A stretch of DNA of 47,122 nt from Alphaproteobacteria bacterium (GCA_013289445.1 JABCZZ010000011.1:1-47122), one strand, 5' to 3'; positions 26,675 through 35,264 are shown, numbered from the stretch's first letter. Notes: generated by a model from the letters alone, not told the origin. Numbers and translations: made by a program.

Positions 26675-27910
26675 ATGACCCATTCGCTTTCGTCCGCTAC
26701 TGTTTCAAAAGATGTCACTCGCTGGCATGGATTTTTTTTCTCCACGCGCTGGAACGGCAAAGAATATCTTCTGTCGCCGTTTTTTGATTTCATCATGGTC
26801 GGCGGCGGATCGCTGATCGCATTACTGCTGCTGATGATATTCGTACCGCCTCAAAACAAGGCCGGCGTTATCTATGTCGGCACGATGGTTTACTGGGGTT
26901 CCTTCATCTGCAACAACCCTCACTTCATGATTTCCTATCAGCTGCTTTACAGCGGTTATGGCGCCAAGCTTCATCAGTTCTCACACACGCGTCCCATGTG
27001 GTGGCGGTATGTAAATGTCGGCATTCTTGTGCCGGCGGTGTTGCTGCTGCTGCTGGGCATAATGACCTATGACGGTGTCACGCATGCAAGCTACCAATGG
27101 CTGGGTTATGGCACAGATGCCATGTTTTTCTTCGTAGGCTGGCATTACATGAAACAGGCCTTTGGCATGTTTATCATGCTCTCGGCATTGCGTAAGGTCT
27201 ATTATTCCGCGCTTCAGCGGCGCATTATGCTGTGGAACAGTTATGCCACATGGTTTTTTGCCTGGGGTTTCCCCCATCCTCCGGTTCCTGTGGACAACGA
27301 AACGCTCAAAAGCATCAAGAATGCCATTATCATCCCGCTTACTACTGTGTCGCTGCCTGCCTGGCTCGTCTGTATCCTAGGCCTTGCCGTGCTGTTTACC
27401 ACTATTGGCGTATTTGCCGTATTGTGGCAGGTATGGGTTAAAGAGGGCAAAAGACCGCCGATAAGTGCCATGATTGGCTACTTTTCGATGTATTATTTAT
27501 TTGCCTTCATCTTCTGGATGCATCCTTTATGGATCATGGTAGCGCCGTTTTTCCATTCCCTGCAGTATCTCTTTTTCGTCATTGCTTATAAGCGTGGACA
27601 TGCCCGCAAGGAGCTAAACAACCTGGCCCGTAAGCTGGGGCAGCAACCTGCGATGCATGACGCAAAAAAAATACGCGGCCGCCACGAAAGATTCTATGCT
27701 TATGCGTTTTTGCTGGGGCTTAGTTTCTTCCTGATTATACCGTTATGCATTGATCTCTACGCCATGCATCTGCCTCGCCCCATACCTGCGGGATTTTTCA
27801 TGACGGCTTTCAGCATTTTCATCAATATTCATCATTATTTCATCGATAACGTCATCTGGCGCAAAGAAAACAGCGACGTAGGTGACCATCTTTTTCAATG
27901 GTCGCGTTAG
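26675..27910 (+). CDS. Polytopic membrane protein with conserved-looking intramembrane histidines
   Basis: A 411-residue protein with about ten membrane spans and no signal peptide. I do not recognise the family. Histidines sit at or within spans: NNPHF (His83), GWHYMKQAFGM (His157), WMHPLW (His283), FFHSLQY (His294) and NIHHYFIDNVIW (His386/387). Such a distribution recalls membrane metalloenzymes (desaturase or carotene-cleavage types) but the spacing does not match the HxxxH/HxxHH boxes of either, so no activity is assigned. It stands alone on the plus strand between the divergent GT-C pair and ridA. Confidence 0.65.
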   Translation: MTHSLSSATVSKDVTRWHGFFFSTRWNGKEYLLSPFFDFIMVGGGSLIALLLLMIFVPPQNKAGVIYVGTMVYWGSFICNNPHFMISYQLLYSGYGAKLHQFSHTRPMWWRYVNVGILVPAVLLLLLGIMTYDGVTHASYQWLGYGTDAMFFFVGWHYMKQAFGMFIMLSALRKVYYSALQRRIMLWNSYATWFFAWGFPHPPVPVDNETLKSIKNAIIIPLTTVSLPAWLVCILGLAVLFTTIGVFAVLWQVWVKEGKRPPISAMIGYFSMYYLFAFIFWMHPLWIMVAPFFHSLQYLFFVIAYKRGHARKELNNLARKLGQQPAMHDAKKIRGRHERFYAYAFLLGLSFFLIIPLCIDLYAMHLPRPIPAGFFMTAFSIFINIHHYFIDNVIWRKENSDVGDHLFQWSR

Positions 27911-27930
27911 GGCGCCGCAGCCCGGTTTTT
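27910..27930 (+). terminator. weak intrinsic terminator after the 411-residue membrane protein
   Basis: GGGC (27910-27913) pairs with GCCC (27920-27923) and is followed within two bases by five T residues. The stem is short, so this is a weak candidate. Confidence 0.35.
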
Positions 27931-28007
27931 ACTAACACCCCAATAGGCTCTTGCCTCCGCCTGTTCTCTTGCCTATGGTTCAGCGATTATTTTTGTAGGA
28001 GCTGCAC

Positions 28008-28463
28008 ATGTCTATCGATGCCAAACTTACCTCCCTTGGTCTGAGCCTTCCCGCCGTTACCATGCCCGCCGCCAATTATGTGCCTTACGTTATCAACGGC
28101 AATCTGGTCTATTTCTCTGGCACACTGCCGATGAAAGAGGGCAAACCCCAATTCACAGGCAAGCTCGGCAAAGATATTTCGCTTGAACAGGGGCAGGAAT
28201 GCGCAAAGCTTTGCGTACTGAACATACTCTCGCACCTTAAAAATGCGCTGGGCGATTTGGGCAAGGTCAAACGCGTCATCCGCCTGGGCGTCTTTGTCGC
28301 CTCTGCGCCGGGATTCACCGACCAGCCCAAAGTGGCAAACGGTGCGTCTGACCTCATGGTGGGCCTCTTCGGCGACAGCGGCAAGCATGCACGTTTTGCC
28401 GTCGGCGTAGCAGAGTTGCCTTTTGGTGTGGCCGTTGAAATAGATGCGACGTTTGAGGTCTAA
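28008..28463 (+). CDS. RidA/YjgF-family protein
   Basis: This 151-residue protein belongs to the longer RidA branch (YjgF/YER057c/UK114 fold, trimeric), whose best-known members hydrolyse reactive enamine/imine intermediates. Family features are YVPYVINGNLVYFSGTLPM, the central helix CAKLCVLNILSHLKNALGDL, and the C-terminal strand ARFAVGVAELPFGVAVEIDA, which carries the arginine that binds the substrate carboxylate in RidA. The ATG is preceded by TAGGAGCTGCAC, a good ribosome binding site. It is followed after 12 bases by the TraX-like gene, so the two are probably one transcript; a functional link between them is not known to me. Confidence 0.92.
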   Translation: MSIDAKLTSLGLSLPAVTMPAANYVPYVINGNLVYFSGTLPMKEGKPQFTGKLGKDISLEQGQECAKLCVLNILSHLKNALGDLGKVKRVIRLGVFVASAPGFTDQPKVANGASDLMVGLFGDSGKHARFAVGVAELPFGVAVEIDATFEV

Positions 28464-28475
28464 CAGGAGCGGGGC

Positions 28476-29267
28476 ATGCCCTTTCTAAGCCGTCTGATGG
28501 AGAAAGCCTCCGCAAGAGGGACAGCTTATACTGCGCTTGATGCCATGAAGCTGTTCGCCATCATCAATATGACGGCGGATCATATCGGCGATTATTTTTT
28601 TCCTGACGATTTATGGTGGCGAGCAATCGGCCGCATTACGTTTCCGGTATGGTTTTTTCTTGTCGGATACTCACGTACACGTGCCATTGGCCGCACCATC
28701 TATGTCTATGCCGCTATACTGGTTCTTGATCATCTTTTTATCGGCCTGCCTCTCTTCCCGTTCAATGCACTGGTGTCGATCTTACTGTGCAAATGGGTGC
28801 TTAATCTGTGCGAAGACCGCCACTGGCTGCCCCAACGACTGCCAGAGCTGATATGCGGATTTATCGTTCTGACGGTATTTACCACACCGTTTTTTGAATA
28901 TGGCAGCATCGCCTTTCTTTTTGCCCTGTTTGGCCGGATGGTCGTGCAGAAAGAGAAGAAACATTTTCTGGCACTGACGGTGGCGTCGTATGTGACGTTT
29001 ATTGTCTGGCAGATAGCGATTTTCCCCTTCAATTATATTCAGCTGCTCTATGTGCTTATCGGCACCGCGTGGGTGGTATTGTGGCTCTCGCGATGCCCCA
29101 ACGATGTGATCTGGGAAAATTGGCGAGTGTCACGCTTTAAAACATTTATCGCAGTCTTAAGCCGCAACACCATGCCTTATTATTTCTACCACCGCCTGAT
29201 TTTTGAAATTCTTTTCGCATTTATTCTGGGCAAGGGTATCGGTTTCACCCTCAGGTGGTTTGACTGA
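28476..29267 (+). CDS. TraX-family membrane protein
   Basis: A 263-residue protein with about seven or eight membrane spans. The N-terminal block [20 protein letters not shown] followed by FFP, and then [20 protein letters not shown], is the signature of the TraX family. The founding member N-acetylates F pilin; many chromosomal members have unknown acetylation targets. The intramembrane Asp-His ([10 protein letters not shown]) and Arg-rich GRITFP loop are kept. Its presence in the same region as a VirB2 pilin gene about 5 kb away is suggestive only. Its last 17 bases overlap the convergent CoA-transferase subunit B gene. Confidence 0.85.
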   Translation: MPFLSRLMEKASARGTAYTALDAMKLFAIINMTADHIGDYFFPDDLWWRAIGRITFPVWFFLVGYSRTRAIGRTIYVYAAILVLDHLFIGLPLFPFNALVSILLCKWVLNLCEDRHWLPQRLPELICGFIVLTVFTTPFFEYGSIAFLFALFGRMVVQKEKKHFLALTVASYVTFIVWQIAIFPFNYIQLLYVLIGTAWVVLWLSRCPNDVIWENWRVSRFKTFIAVLSRNTMPYYFYHRLIFEILFAFILGKGIGFTLRWFD

Positions 29268-29889
29268 TAAACGGCGCCTCGGTGCGCTTCGTGATCTCAT
29301 CCAGCGTAATGCCGGGTGCCAGTTCCACAAGTTTGAGCGCGTTGTTTTCAATGATAAATACGCCCAGTTCAGTGATGATCTGATCGACCACGCCTACCCC
29401 GGTGAGCGGCAGGCTGCATTGTTTGACAATCTTGGGGCCACCGTCCTTGGTGTTATGCTCCATAAGCACAATAATTCGCTTTACGCCTGCCACCAGATCC
29501 ATCGCGCCGCCCATGCCCTTGACCATCTTACCCGGCACCATCCAGTTGGCCAGATCGCCTTTTTGCGACACTTGCAGCGCACCCAGTATCGCCAGATCGA
29601 TATGACCGCCGCGGATCATGCCAAATGAGGTGGCACTGTCAAAATAACTGCTGTCAGATAATTCGGTGATGGTCTGTTTGCCGGCATTGATAAGATCGGC
29701 ATCGACTTGCTCTTCCGTTGGAAAAGGCCCCATACCGAGCATGCCGTTTTCGCTCTGCAGCGTCACTTCCATGCCCTTGGGCACGAAATTGGCCACCAGT
29801 GTCGGCATGCCGATGCCCAGATTCACATAGGCGCCGTCATGAAGTTCTTTGGCGGCACGTTTGCACATATCGTCGCGTGACCAGGTCAT
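29251..29889 (-). CDS. scoB: 3-oxoacid CoA-transferase subunit B
   Basis: A 212-residue beta subunit of a family I CoA-transferase. The catalytic glutamate that forms the glutamyl-CoA thioester is Glu47 in [12 protein letters not shown]. The N-terminus [14 protein letters not shown], the Gly-rich [36 protein letters not shown] and [20 protein letters not shown] all match succinyl-CoA:3-ketoacid or acetoacetate CoA-transferase beta subunits. Together with subunit A it would move CoA between succinyl-CoA or acetyl-CoA and acetoacetate, feeding ketone bodies or polyhydroxybutyrate breakdown products to the TCA cycle. The five-base gap to subunit A implies one operon. Confidence 0.94.
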   Translation of the reverse strand: MTWSRDDMCKRAAKELHDGAYVNLGIGMPTLVANFVPKGMEVTLQSENGMLGMGPFPTEEQVDADLINAGKQTITELSDSSYFDSATSFGMIRGGHIDLAILGALQVSQKGDLANWMVPGKMVKGMGGAMDLVAGVKRIIVLMEHNTKDGGPKIVKQCSLPLTGVGVVDQIITELGVFIIENNALKLVELAPGITLDEITKRTEAPFISQTT

Positions 29890-29894
29890 ACTGC

Positions 29895-30593
29895 TTATGC
29901 CTTTCTCGTAGTGCGATTCTCGATGCGTTTTTCAAACTGTGTGCCGACAAATAGCCGCTGCACAAATACGCCGGGTGTATGGATATTACTGGCATCGAGC
30001 GCGCCGCGCTCCACCAATTCCTCCACTTCGGCTACTGTCACCTTGCCGGCAGTGGCCATCGGCGGATTAAAATTACGCGCTGTCTTGCGGTAAATCAGAT
30101 TGCCGCTCTTGTCCGCCTTCCACGCTTTGACGATGGAAAGATCAGCAACCAGCCCGGTCTCCATCACGTAATTCTCGCCGTTAAATTGCCGTGTCTCTTT
30201 GTCTTTGGCGACGATCGTGCCATAGCCCGTGCGGGTGTAAAACGCCGGTATGCCGGCACCGCCGGCGCGTATACGTTCGGCAAGCGTACCTTGCGGATTG
30301 AATTCGAGTTCCAGTTCTCCTGATAAATACTGATGCTCGAAAGTTTTGTTCTCGCCGACATAGGATGCCAGCATTTTTTTGATCTGGCGTGTTTTGAGCA
30401 ATATGCCCAAGCCGAAATCATCAATGCCGCAATTATTGCTGATGACCGTGAGATTTTTCACGCCGGAGTCACGAATCGCAAGAATGCAATGTTCCGGGAT
30501 ACCGCACAGACCGAAGCCACCCGCCATGATGGTCATGCCATCGAAAAGAAGGCCGCTGAGCGCGGTTTTGGCGTCCTGATAAAGTTTATTCAT
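29895..30593 (-). CDS. scoA: 3-oxoacid CoA-transferase subunit A
   Basis: A 232-residue alpha subunit. The CoA-binding oxyanion region appears as [20 protein letters not shown] (about 19-38), followed by [38 protein letters not shown] and [20 protein letters not shown], all characteristic of family I transferases with acetoacetate specificity. The C-terminal portion ends [22 protein letters not shown]. It is the first gene of the minus-strand pair. An A/T-rich region of about 225 bases separates it from the divergent DUF2336 pair. Confidence 0.94.
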   Translation of the reverse strand: MNKLYQDAKTALSGLLFDGMTIMAGGFGLCGIPEHCILAIRDSGVKNLTVISNNCGIDDFGLGILLKTRQIKKMLASYVGENKTFEHQYLSGELELEFNPQGTLAERIRAGGAGIPAFYTRTGYGTIVAKDKETRQFNGENYVMETGLVADLSIVKAWKADKSGNLIYRKTARNFNPPMATAGKVTVAEVEELVERGALDASNIHTPGVFVQRLFVGTQFEKRIENRTTRKA

Positions 30594-30744
30594 GTTTTAT
30601 ATAATAATATCAATATATTGCAAAAAATAACGGTCTTGTGTCCCTCTGGCAGGGGTTCATGCCAACGAGTAAACAATATCTGGTATAGAACAAGCAGAAA
30701 TAAAATGTCTGAAAAAATGTAATGTTAATAATAAATACCTGAAA

Positions 30745-30777
30745 TTAACCTTTTGTTAACCATGAATTAGTTATAAT
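30745..30777 (+). promoter_or_regulatory. CtrA-type box overlapping the promoter of the DUF2336 pair
   Basis: TTAACCTTTTGTTAAC at 30745-30760 fits TTAA-N7-TTAAC, the binding consensus of the alphaproteobacterial cell-cycle regulator CtrA. A perfect TATAAT lies at 30772-30777, so the box covers the -35 position, as at CtrA-activated promoters. The first DUF2336 gene starts 43 bases further on. Confidence 0.6.
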
Positions 30778-30820
30778 TTTATATTAAATGCGTGGATAAG
30801 TTGTTACGATTTTTGGACGT

Positions 30821-31942
30821 ATGGTCATTGCGTTAAGCGATTTACAAAAATTAAAACACGAGTCTTCCGGCGAGGCGCGAGCCGAAGTCGCACAGAAGGT
30901 GGCCTCGGATTTTGCCCAAGGCAAATTTAGCTCCAGTGAAAAACAGATTGCCGTAGAAATTTTCCGCCTGCTGCTCAACGATGCCGAAATTCAGGTGCGC
31001 AAAATGCTGAGCGAGCAGCTCTCGCACAGCATGGACGCGCCGCACGACATCATTTTCAAGCTCGCCAAAGACGTCACCGAGGTCGCCGTGCATGTGCTGG
31101 CCGACTCGTATGTGCTGAGCGAAGATGATCTGATCGAGATCACCAACAGCACGCAAGATGTGACGGTCATGTCCACTATCGCACGCCGTGAGACGGTGTC
31201 GCGCGAGCTGTCCGAAGCATTGCTTACCAAATCCAATGCCACTGTGATTGAGACGCTGCTTCGCAACAAGAGCGCCAGCATTGACGAAAAGGGACTGGAT
31301 AAAATCTATTCCGCCTGCACCGGCAACCATTCGGTTCTCGAACTCATGGTCAAGCGCGGCGGCCTTTCGGTCACGCTCGCGGAAAAACTATTCGTCGCTG
31401 TGTCTGACGAAATGAAAAAAGTGCTCACCCAGCAATATAAACTTCCGATGCAGGTGGCCGAAGAAACCACCAAGGACGTACGCGAATTCGCCACGCTCGG
31501 CCTGGTCGATACCGATATGCGCACCATGGATATCGCCAAACTCGTAGGCCAGCTCTACCTGCAGGGGCGCCTCACTCTTTCCATGATTATCCGCTCGCTC
31601 TGCCTGGGCGACATGCGGTTTTTTGAACATGCCATGGCCAAGCTTGCCGACGTGCCTGTGACCAATGCGCAGTTGCTGGTGCTCGATCAAAGCGTGCATG
31701 GGTTCGAGTCGCTCTACCGCACAAGCTGCCTGCCCATGGAACTGTACGAGGCGACGCATTATCTGCTCAAAATCGCTCTCGAAGAAACCAGTTACGGACG
31801 TTACCAGAGAAACGATTTCCGCCAGCGTCTCGCCAATCGCCTGTCGCATGACGATTCCGCACGCAAGATTGACTATATGGATTATTTGGTAACACTGATT
31901 CAGAATCAAAATAATACCCATGATGCCGCAGCAGCTGTCTAG
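30821..31942 (+). CDS. DUF2336 protein, copy 1
   Basis: A 373-residue all-helical protein, soluble, without signal peptide or membrane span. It belongs to the DUF2336 family of alphaproteobacteria, seen in the HEAT-repeat-like N-terminal half (LSDLQKLKHESSGEARAEVA; EIFRLLLNDAEIQVRKMLSE; HDIIFKLAKDVTEVAVHVLA) and the block YVLSEDDLIEITN. The C-terminal half contains LYLQGRLTLSMIIRSLCLGD and FFEHAMAKLADVPVTNAQLL, also found in the next gene. Biochemical function is unknown. Members often occur with cell-cycle, motility or surface genes, and a CtrA-type box precedes this one. Its last 23 bases overlap copy 2. Confidence 0.85.
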   Translation: MVIALSDLQKLKHESSGEARAEVAQKVASDFAQGKFSSSEKQIAVEIFRLLLNDAEIQVRKMLSEQLSHSMDAPHDIIFKLAKDVTEVAVHVLADSYVLSEDDLIEITNSTQDVTVMSTIARRETVSRELSEALLTKSNATVIETLLRNKSASIDEKGLDKIYSACTGNHSVLELMVKRGGLSVTLAEKLFVAVSDEMKKVLTQQYKLPMQVAEETTKDVREFATLGLVDTDMRTMDIAKLVGQLYLQGRLTLSMIIRSLCLGDMRFFEHAMAKLADVPVTNAQLLVLDQSVHGFESLYRTSCLPMELYEATHYLLKIALEETSYGRYQRNDFRQRLANRLSHDDSARKIDYMDYLVTLIQNQNNTHDAAAAV

Positions 31943-33077
31943 TCAATCCACACCGCCACCGCCCGCCGGCAGCGCGCTTGTGCTGTCCGCGCGCGATGTT
32001 GAGCGTTTGCTTACCGAGGAAACGCCGGACGCGCGTATTGATGTGCTGCGCAAAGTGGCGGAAAGCCATACACAACGACGTTACAGCCTCAAGGAATTCA
32101 TTATCGCCGAGCAGATTTTCCGCGTGCTGCTGCGCGATACCGAGATCAGCGTGCGCGAGTCACTGGCAAGCGCTCTTCGCGACAATCCGCAGGTGCCGCG
32201 CGATATCATCTTGGCCCTGGCACGCGATATCGATTCGGTTGCCCAGCCGATACTCGAATCTTCGGCGGTGCTGAGCGATGAAGATCTGATCGCGCTCATC
32301 AATAGTGCAAAGCAGACCGGCAAACCTGCCGCCGTTGCCAAGCGAGCCCAGCTTTCTGAAGCCGTAGCCACCGCATTAGTCGAGACGCGTAATTCAAAAG
32401 CCGTCTCCCAGCTGGTCAAGAATCCCGGCGCCCAGCTTAGCACACACGCCTATGAGGAAATCGTCCGCGATTACAGCAAAAATACCGACGTGATGGATGC
32501 CGTCGCCGTACGCCCGGACCTGCCGGCAACCGTGGTGGAGAAAATCATTATTCTCGTGTCTGACAGCATCGCCGACAGCCTGCGCGTGCAATATAATATC
32601 TCGCCGGCCACCATCGCCCAGGAAACGGAAAAAACCCGTGAACTCGCCACGCTTAAACTTGTCGACGATCATCACGGCAATCCGCGCGAAGTCGAAAAGC
32701 TCATCGATCAGCTGCAGGTGTTCGGACGCCTCACTCCTTCGATCATCCTCACCTCACTCTGCCGCGGCAATCTTTATTTCTTCGAGACCAGCCTGGCACG
32801 TCTTTCCAATATTCCGGTGCGCAACGCCCAGCTGCTCATTCACGACAAGGGCGGTCGCGGATTCCAAGCGCTCTATGCCAAAGCCGGCCTGCCGGACAAA
32901 TTCTTCGCCGCCTGCAAGATGCTGCTCGAGGTGTTGTTCGAGATGCATCATTCCGGCCAGAAAAGCACTGGCAAAGCCCATTCCGACGCCGTGGTAAGCA
33001 AGTTGCTTGCACGCTCGAGCGGCAAAAATGTAGAGAATCTTTCCTACATCATCGCGCTCATCCGCCAGAACGCCTGA
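31920..33077 (+). CDS. DUF2336 protein, copy 2
   Basis: A 385-residue paralogue of the preceding gene with the same order of blocks: EQIFRVLLRDTEISVRESLA, RDIILALARDIDSVAQPILE, AVLSDEDLIALINSAKQ, VFGRLTPSIILTSLCRGNLY and FFETSLARLSNIPVRNAQLL. It has an extra Pro/Ser-rich leader (PQQLSSQSTPPPPAGS) not found in copy 1. Two adjacent ATGs (31920 and 31923) are possible starts; the 23-base overlap implies translational coupling with copy 1 and so probably joint action, for example as a hetero-oligomer (inference). It is convergent with the squalene-synthase-like gene. Confidence 0.85.
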   Translation: MMPQQLSSQSTPPPPAGSALVLSARDVERLLTEETPDARIDVLRKVAESHTQRRYSLKEFIIAEQIFRVLLRDTEISVRESLASALRDNPQVPRDIILALARDIDSVAQPILESSAVLSDEDLIALINSAKQTGKPAAVAKRAQLSEAVATALVETRNSKAVSQLVKNPGAQLSTHAYEEIVRDYSKNTDVMDAVAVRPDLPATVVEKIIILVSDSIADSLRVQYNISPATIAQETEKTRELATLKLVDDHHGNPREVEKLIDQLQVFGRLTPSIILTSLCRGNLYFFETSLARLSNIPVRNAQLLIHDKGGRGFQALYAKAGLPDKFFAACKMLLEVLFEMHHSGQKSTGKAHSDAVVSKLLARSSGKNVENLSYIIALIRQNA

Positions 33078-33096
33078 AATTCCTGACGCTAAAGCC

Positions 33097-33921
33097 TTAG
33101 CTGTTGATACGGGCTTTAAGCAGGCACATATATAGCCCAATCCTGCCCACTCTTACGCGAGAAGCCAACGGATCGCGTTTGCGTAACCGTGTCGAAAGCC
33201 GGGCTGCCCATAGGGTAAAAAACAACGCCAGTCTTCTGGCCTCTTTATTTTTTAGCGAGGGCATTAATGGTTTTGCTTTTTGCAGCAACGTGTCGCAATT
33301 ATCGAGCGCGCGGTCAAATACAAGGCGCAGTGGTTTGCTCGTATCGCTGGCAGCAAGCGCTTTGAGTGGCGCCTGCGCGAAAGCGAACCAGTCGAGCGGC
33401 AGATAGATGCGATCATGGTGGAGATAGTCATCGCCCGCATCCTGAATATGACCGAGCAATTCACAGGTGGCGCTCAATGCGCTGAGAGCGGCCTTATCTG
33501 CAGCTTCTTCACTTGTCATGATAATGAGTAGTGCGCGCGCCACGGGCAGGGTGGCAAGCTGACAGTAGTCCTGTAAATCACGATAGTCCTGGTAACGTGT
33601 TTTCAGCATGTCCTGCACAAAAGACGTGATGAGATCGCGCGCGCAGGCAAGCAAAGCGGAACGCGGCGGTGCCAGCCGGCTAAACGCAATGGCAAACGGC
33701 GGAAGCTTGGCCTCGTCGCCCATGGCGAGCGCCGTCTCAAGTGCCAGCAGGCGTTGTCGGCGCTCTGACGTGGCGAGGCGCAAATCTTGCGCAAGCGCTC
33801 CGGCGCCGCGGGCAAACTGAAAGCAGATCTGTATTTTCGCCCAGGCTTCCGGGGGCAACAACCGGGAAAGGGCGGGATTATTTTCGGGATTCCGCTTGAG
33901 CCAGTTGTGTGTATAGTGCAT
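33097..33921 (-). CDS. Degenerate squalene/phytoene synthase-like protein (HpnC-like)
   Basis: This protein of about 274 residues is related to trans-isoprenyl head-to-head synthases. The arrangement ENNPALSRLLPPEAWAKIQ, then FARGAGALAQD, DLITSFVQDMLKTRYQDYRD, LQDYCQLATLPVARALLIIM and HIQDAGDDYLHHDRIYLPLD follows the HpnC/HpnD pattern. The first Asp-rich motif, FAR-x-x-DD-x-x-DE in active enzymes, reads FARGAGALAQD and has lost its key aspartates, whereas the second (QDAGDD, then RIYLP) is kept. A normal Mg-dependent condensation is therefore doubtful. The ATG at 33921 follows AAGG by eight bases and is preferred over an in-frame ATG at 33963. No hopanoid genes are near. Confidence 0.7.
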   Translation of the reverse strand: MHYTHNWLKRNPENNPALSRLLPPEAWAKIQICFQFARGAGALAQDLRLATSERRQRLLALETALAMGDEAKLPPFAIAFSRLAPPRSALLACARDLITSFVQDMLKTRYQDYRDLQDYCQLATLPVARALLIIMTSEEAADKAALSALSATCELLGHIQDAGDDYLHHDRIYLPLDWFAFAQAPLKALAASDTSKPLRLVFDRALDNCDTLLQKAKPLMPSLKNKEARRLALFFTLWAARLSTRLRKRDPLASRVRVGRIGLYMCLLKARINS

Positions 33922-33961
33922 GACACTAACCTTAAAATTGCTTTCCTCCAAAGTCAAAGCC

Positions 33962-34753
33962 ATGGCTACGCCGCTGCAAATCGCCTGTATTGCTGATAAT
34001 ACGAAAATCGCTCAAGCGGCGATGGCGGAAATTGCCAAACGCTATAAAATCGTTGATATCACACGCAAGCGCCGTGCAGAGACCCAGGCAGTGGATGTCA
34101 TTGTGGTCTTAGGCGGCGACGGATTCATGCTCCAGGCCATGCATCAGTTCATGGCGCGGAATCTCCCGTTTTACGGCATGAATTGCGGCACGGTGGGATT
34201 TTTGATGAATACCTATTCGCCTTCGCGGCTGATCGAGCGTATTGCCGATGCCAGGAGCCATATTCTCTATCCTTTGCGCATGTATACGCGCAATCTGCAG
34301 GGCAAAGATTATGAACTTCTTGCGATTAACGAAGTGTCATTGTTTCGCCAAAGCAGGCAGGCAGCCAAAATCCGCATTACCGTCGACCATGTGGTGCGCG
34401 TTCCCGAGATGATTGCCGACGGCGTGCTGGTTGCCACCCCGGCGGGCAGTACCGCCTATAACAGCTCGGCCAGCGGGCCCATTATCCCACTGGGCGCTAA
34501 TATTATTTCGCTCACCCCCCTGTCGCCATTCAGGCCCAGGCGATGGAAAGGGGCGTTGCTTAACCATAATTCCTCGGTCACTTTCGAGGTGCTGGAGCCC
34601 GAAAAGCGGCCTGTAAGCACGGTGGCGGACTTCACCGAAGTGCGCGATGTGGTCTCGGTCGCCATCCACGAACAGCAAAAAACCAGTATAAAACTGCTCT
34701 TTGACCCCGAACACAACCTGGAAGAGCGCATTATTAAAGAGCAATTCATGTGA
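33962..34753 (+). CDS. nadK: NAD kinase
   Basis: A 263-residue NAD kinase, phosphorylating NAD to NADP in the cytosol. The GGDG motif lies at residues 51-54 (VIVVLGGDGFMLQAMHQF), and the NE motif (LLAINEVSLFR) and the Gly-rich DGVLVATPAGSTAYNSSASG follow, with the C-terminal IISLTPLSPFRPRRWKGALL. Length and motifs match short alphaproteobacterial NadK. I chose the ATG at 33962, where MATPLQIACIAD begins the Rossmann-like fold; an in-frame ATG at 33920 would add 14 residues and overlap the start of the divergent synthase-like gene. Confidence 0.95.
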   Translation: MATPLQIACIADNTKIAQAAMAEIAKRYKIVDITRKRRAETQAVDVIVVLGGDGFMLQAMHQFMARNLPFYGMNCGTVGFLMNTYSPSRLIERIADARSHILYPLRMYTRNLQGKDYELLAINEVSLFRQSRQAAKIRITVDHVVRVPEMIADGVLVATPAGSTAYNSSASGPIIPLGANIISLTPLSPFRPRRWKGALLNHNSSVTFEVLEPEKRPVSTVADFTEVRDVVSVAIHEQQKTSIKLLFDPEHNLEERIIKEQFM

Positions 34754-34776
34754 AATTGTGCCCCAAATGGGCCACA

Positions 34777-34801
34777 AAGCCCCTTCCCCTCTGGGTTTTT
34801 T
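34777..34801 (+). terminator. possible nadK terminator
   Basis: A C-run/G-run stretch (CCCCTCTGGG) ends in six T residues at about 34795-34800, shortly after the nadK stop. The stem is short and could also use the upstream TGGGCC. This is a weak candidate. Confidence 0.35.
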
Positions 34802-34913
34802 CCTGCTATAAGCCCCGCTGTCCATGCTGCAAATTCGTTTTGTGTCATGGTCAGGTAAATAATGCAGTCGCTTTCTCGACGTGCCGGAATTGTGCTTAAG
34901 CCTCTTTCTAGCA

Positions 34914-34923
34914 TTGACGTCAA
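34914..34923. promoter_or_regulatory. palindrome TTGACGTCAA upstream of the cold-shock gene
   Basis: A perfect ten-base palindrome lies about 50 bases before the cold-shock ATG. Its left half also reads as a -35 hexamer, but no convincing -10 is spaced correctly. It might be an operator; no regulator can be named. Confidence 0.3.
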
Positions 34924-34974
34924 ACGCGGGAGCTTTGTTTGTCTCGATGTTTAATTTTTTTGAAGAGGTTTATT

Positions 34975-35181
34975 ATGTCCGTCGGTACCGTCAAGTGGTT
35001 CAACACTATTAAAGGTTATGGTTTCATTCAGCCGGAAGATGGCTCCAAGGATGTGTTTGTGCACATCTCGGCCGTTCAAAAGGCCGGTCTTCGCACGCTG
35101 ATGGAAGGCCAGAAGGTTGAGTTCGAAGTTGCCATGGAAAAAGGCAAGTCTTCGGCCGTCAATCTGAAAGTCGCCGCGTAA
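34975..35181 (+). CDS. CspA-family cold-shock protein
   Basis: A 68-residue cold-shock domain protein, an RNA/DNA chaperone of the OB fold. RNP1 is KGYGFI (with VKWFN before it) and RNP2 is VFVHIS, so both nucleic-acid-binding motifs are intact. The ATG at 34975 follows GAAGAGG by a good distance; the frame opens further upstream but sequence there is not family-like. The region between nadK and this gene (about 220 bases) is otherwise empty and may include a long 5' leader, common for cold-shock messages. Two hairpins follow the gene. Confidence 0.95.
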   Translation: MSVGTVKWFNTIKGYGFIQPEDGSKDVFVHISAVQKAGLRTLMEGQKVEFEVAMEKGKSSAVNLKVAA

Positions 35182-35197
35182 TTTTTTGTACGCGGAT

Positions 35198-35223
35198 GCG
35201 ATCTTCAGATCGCGTTCTTTCCT
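35198..35223 (+). terminator. first hairpin after the cold-shock gene
   Basis: Perfect arms GCGATC (35198-35203) and GATCGC (35208-35213) enclose a four-base loop TTCA and are followed by GTTCTTTCC. This is a moderately good terminator 16 bases after the stop codon. Confidence 0.55.
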
Positions 35224-35231
35224 ATCGAATT

Positions 35232-35264
35232 AACGCACGCGCGCAACTCGCCGCGTGCGTTTTT
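35232..35264 (+). terminator. second, strong terminator after the cold-shock gene
   Basis: Perfect 10-base arms AACGCACGCG (35232-35241) and CGCGTGCGTT (35252-35261) run into five T residues. It isolates the cold-shock gene from the Tad locus. Confidence 0.8.

Noticed and set aside
30630..30670. tRNA-like GGTTCATGCC stretch upstream of the DUF2336 genes
   Set aside because: Only a T-loop-like piece is present; no acceptor, D or anticodon stem can be drawn around it.
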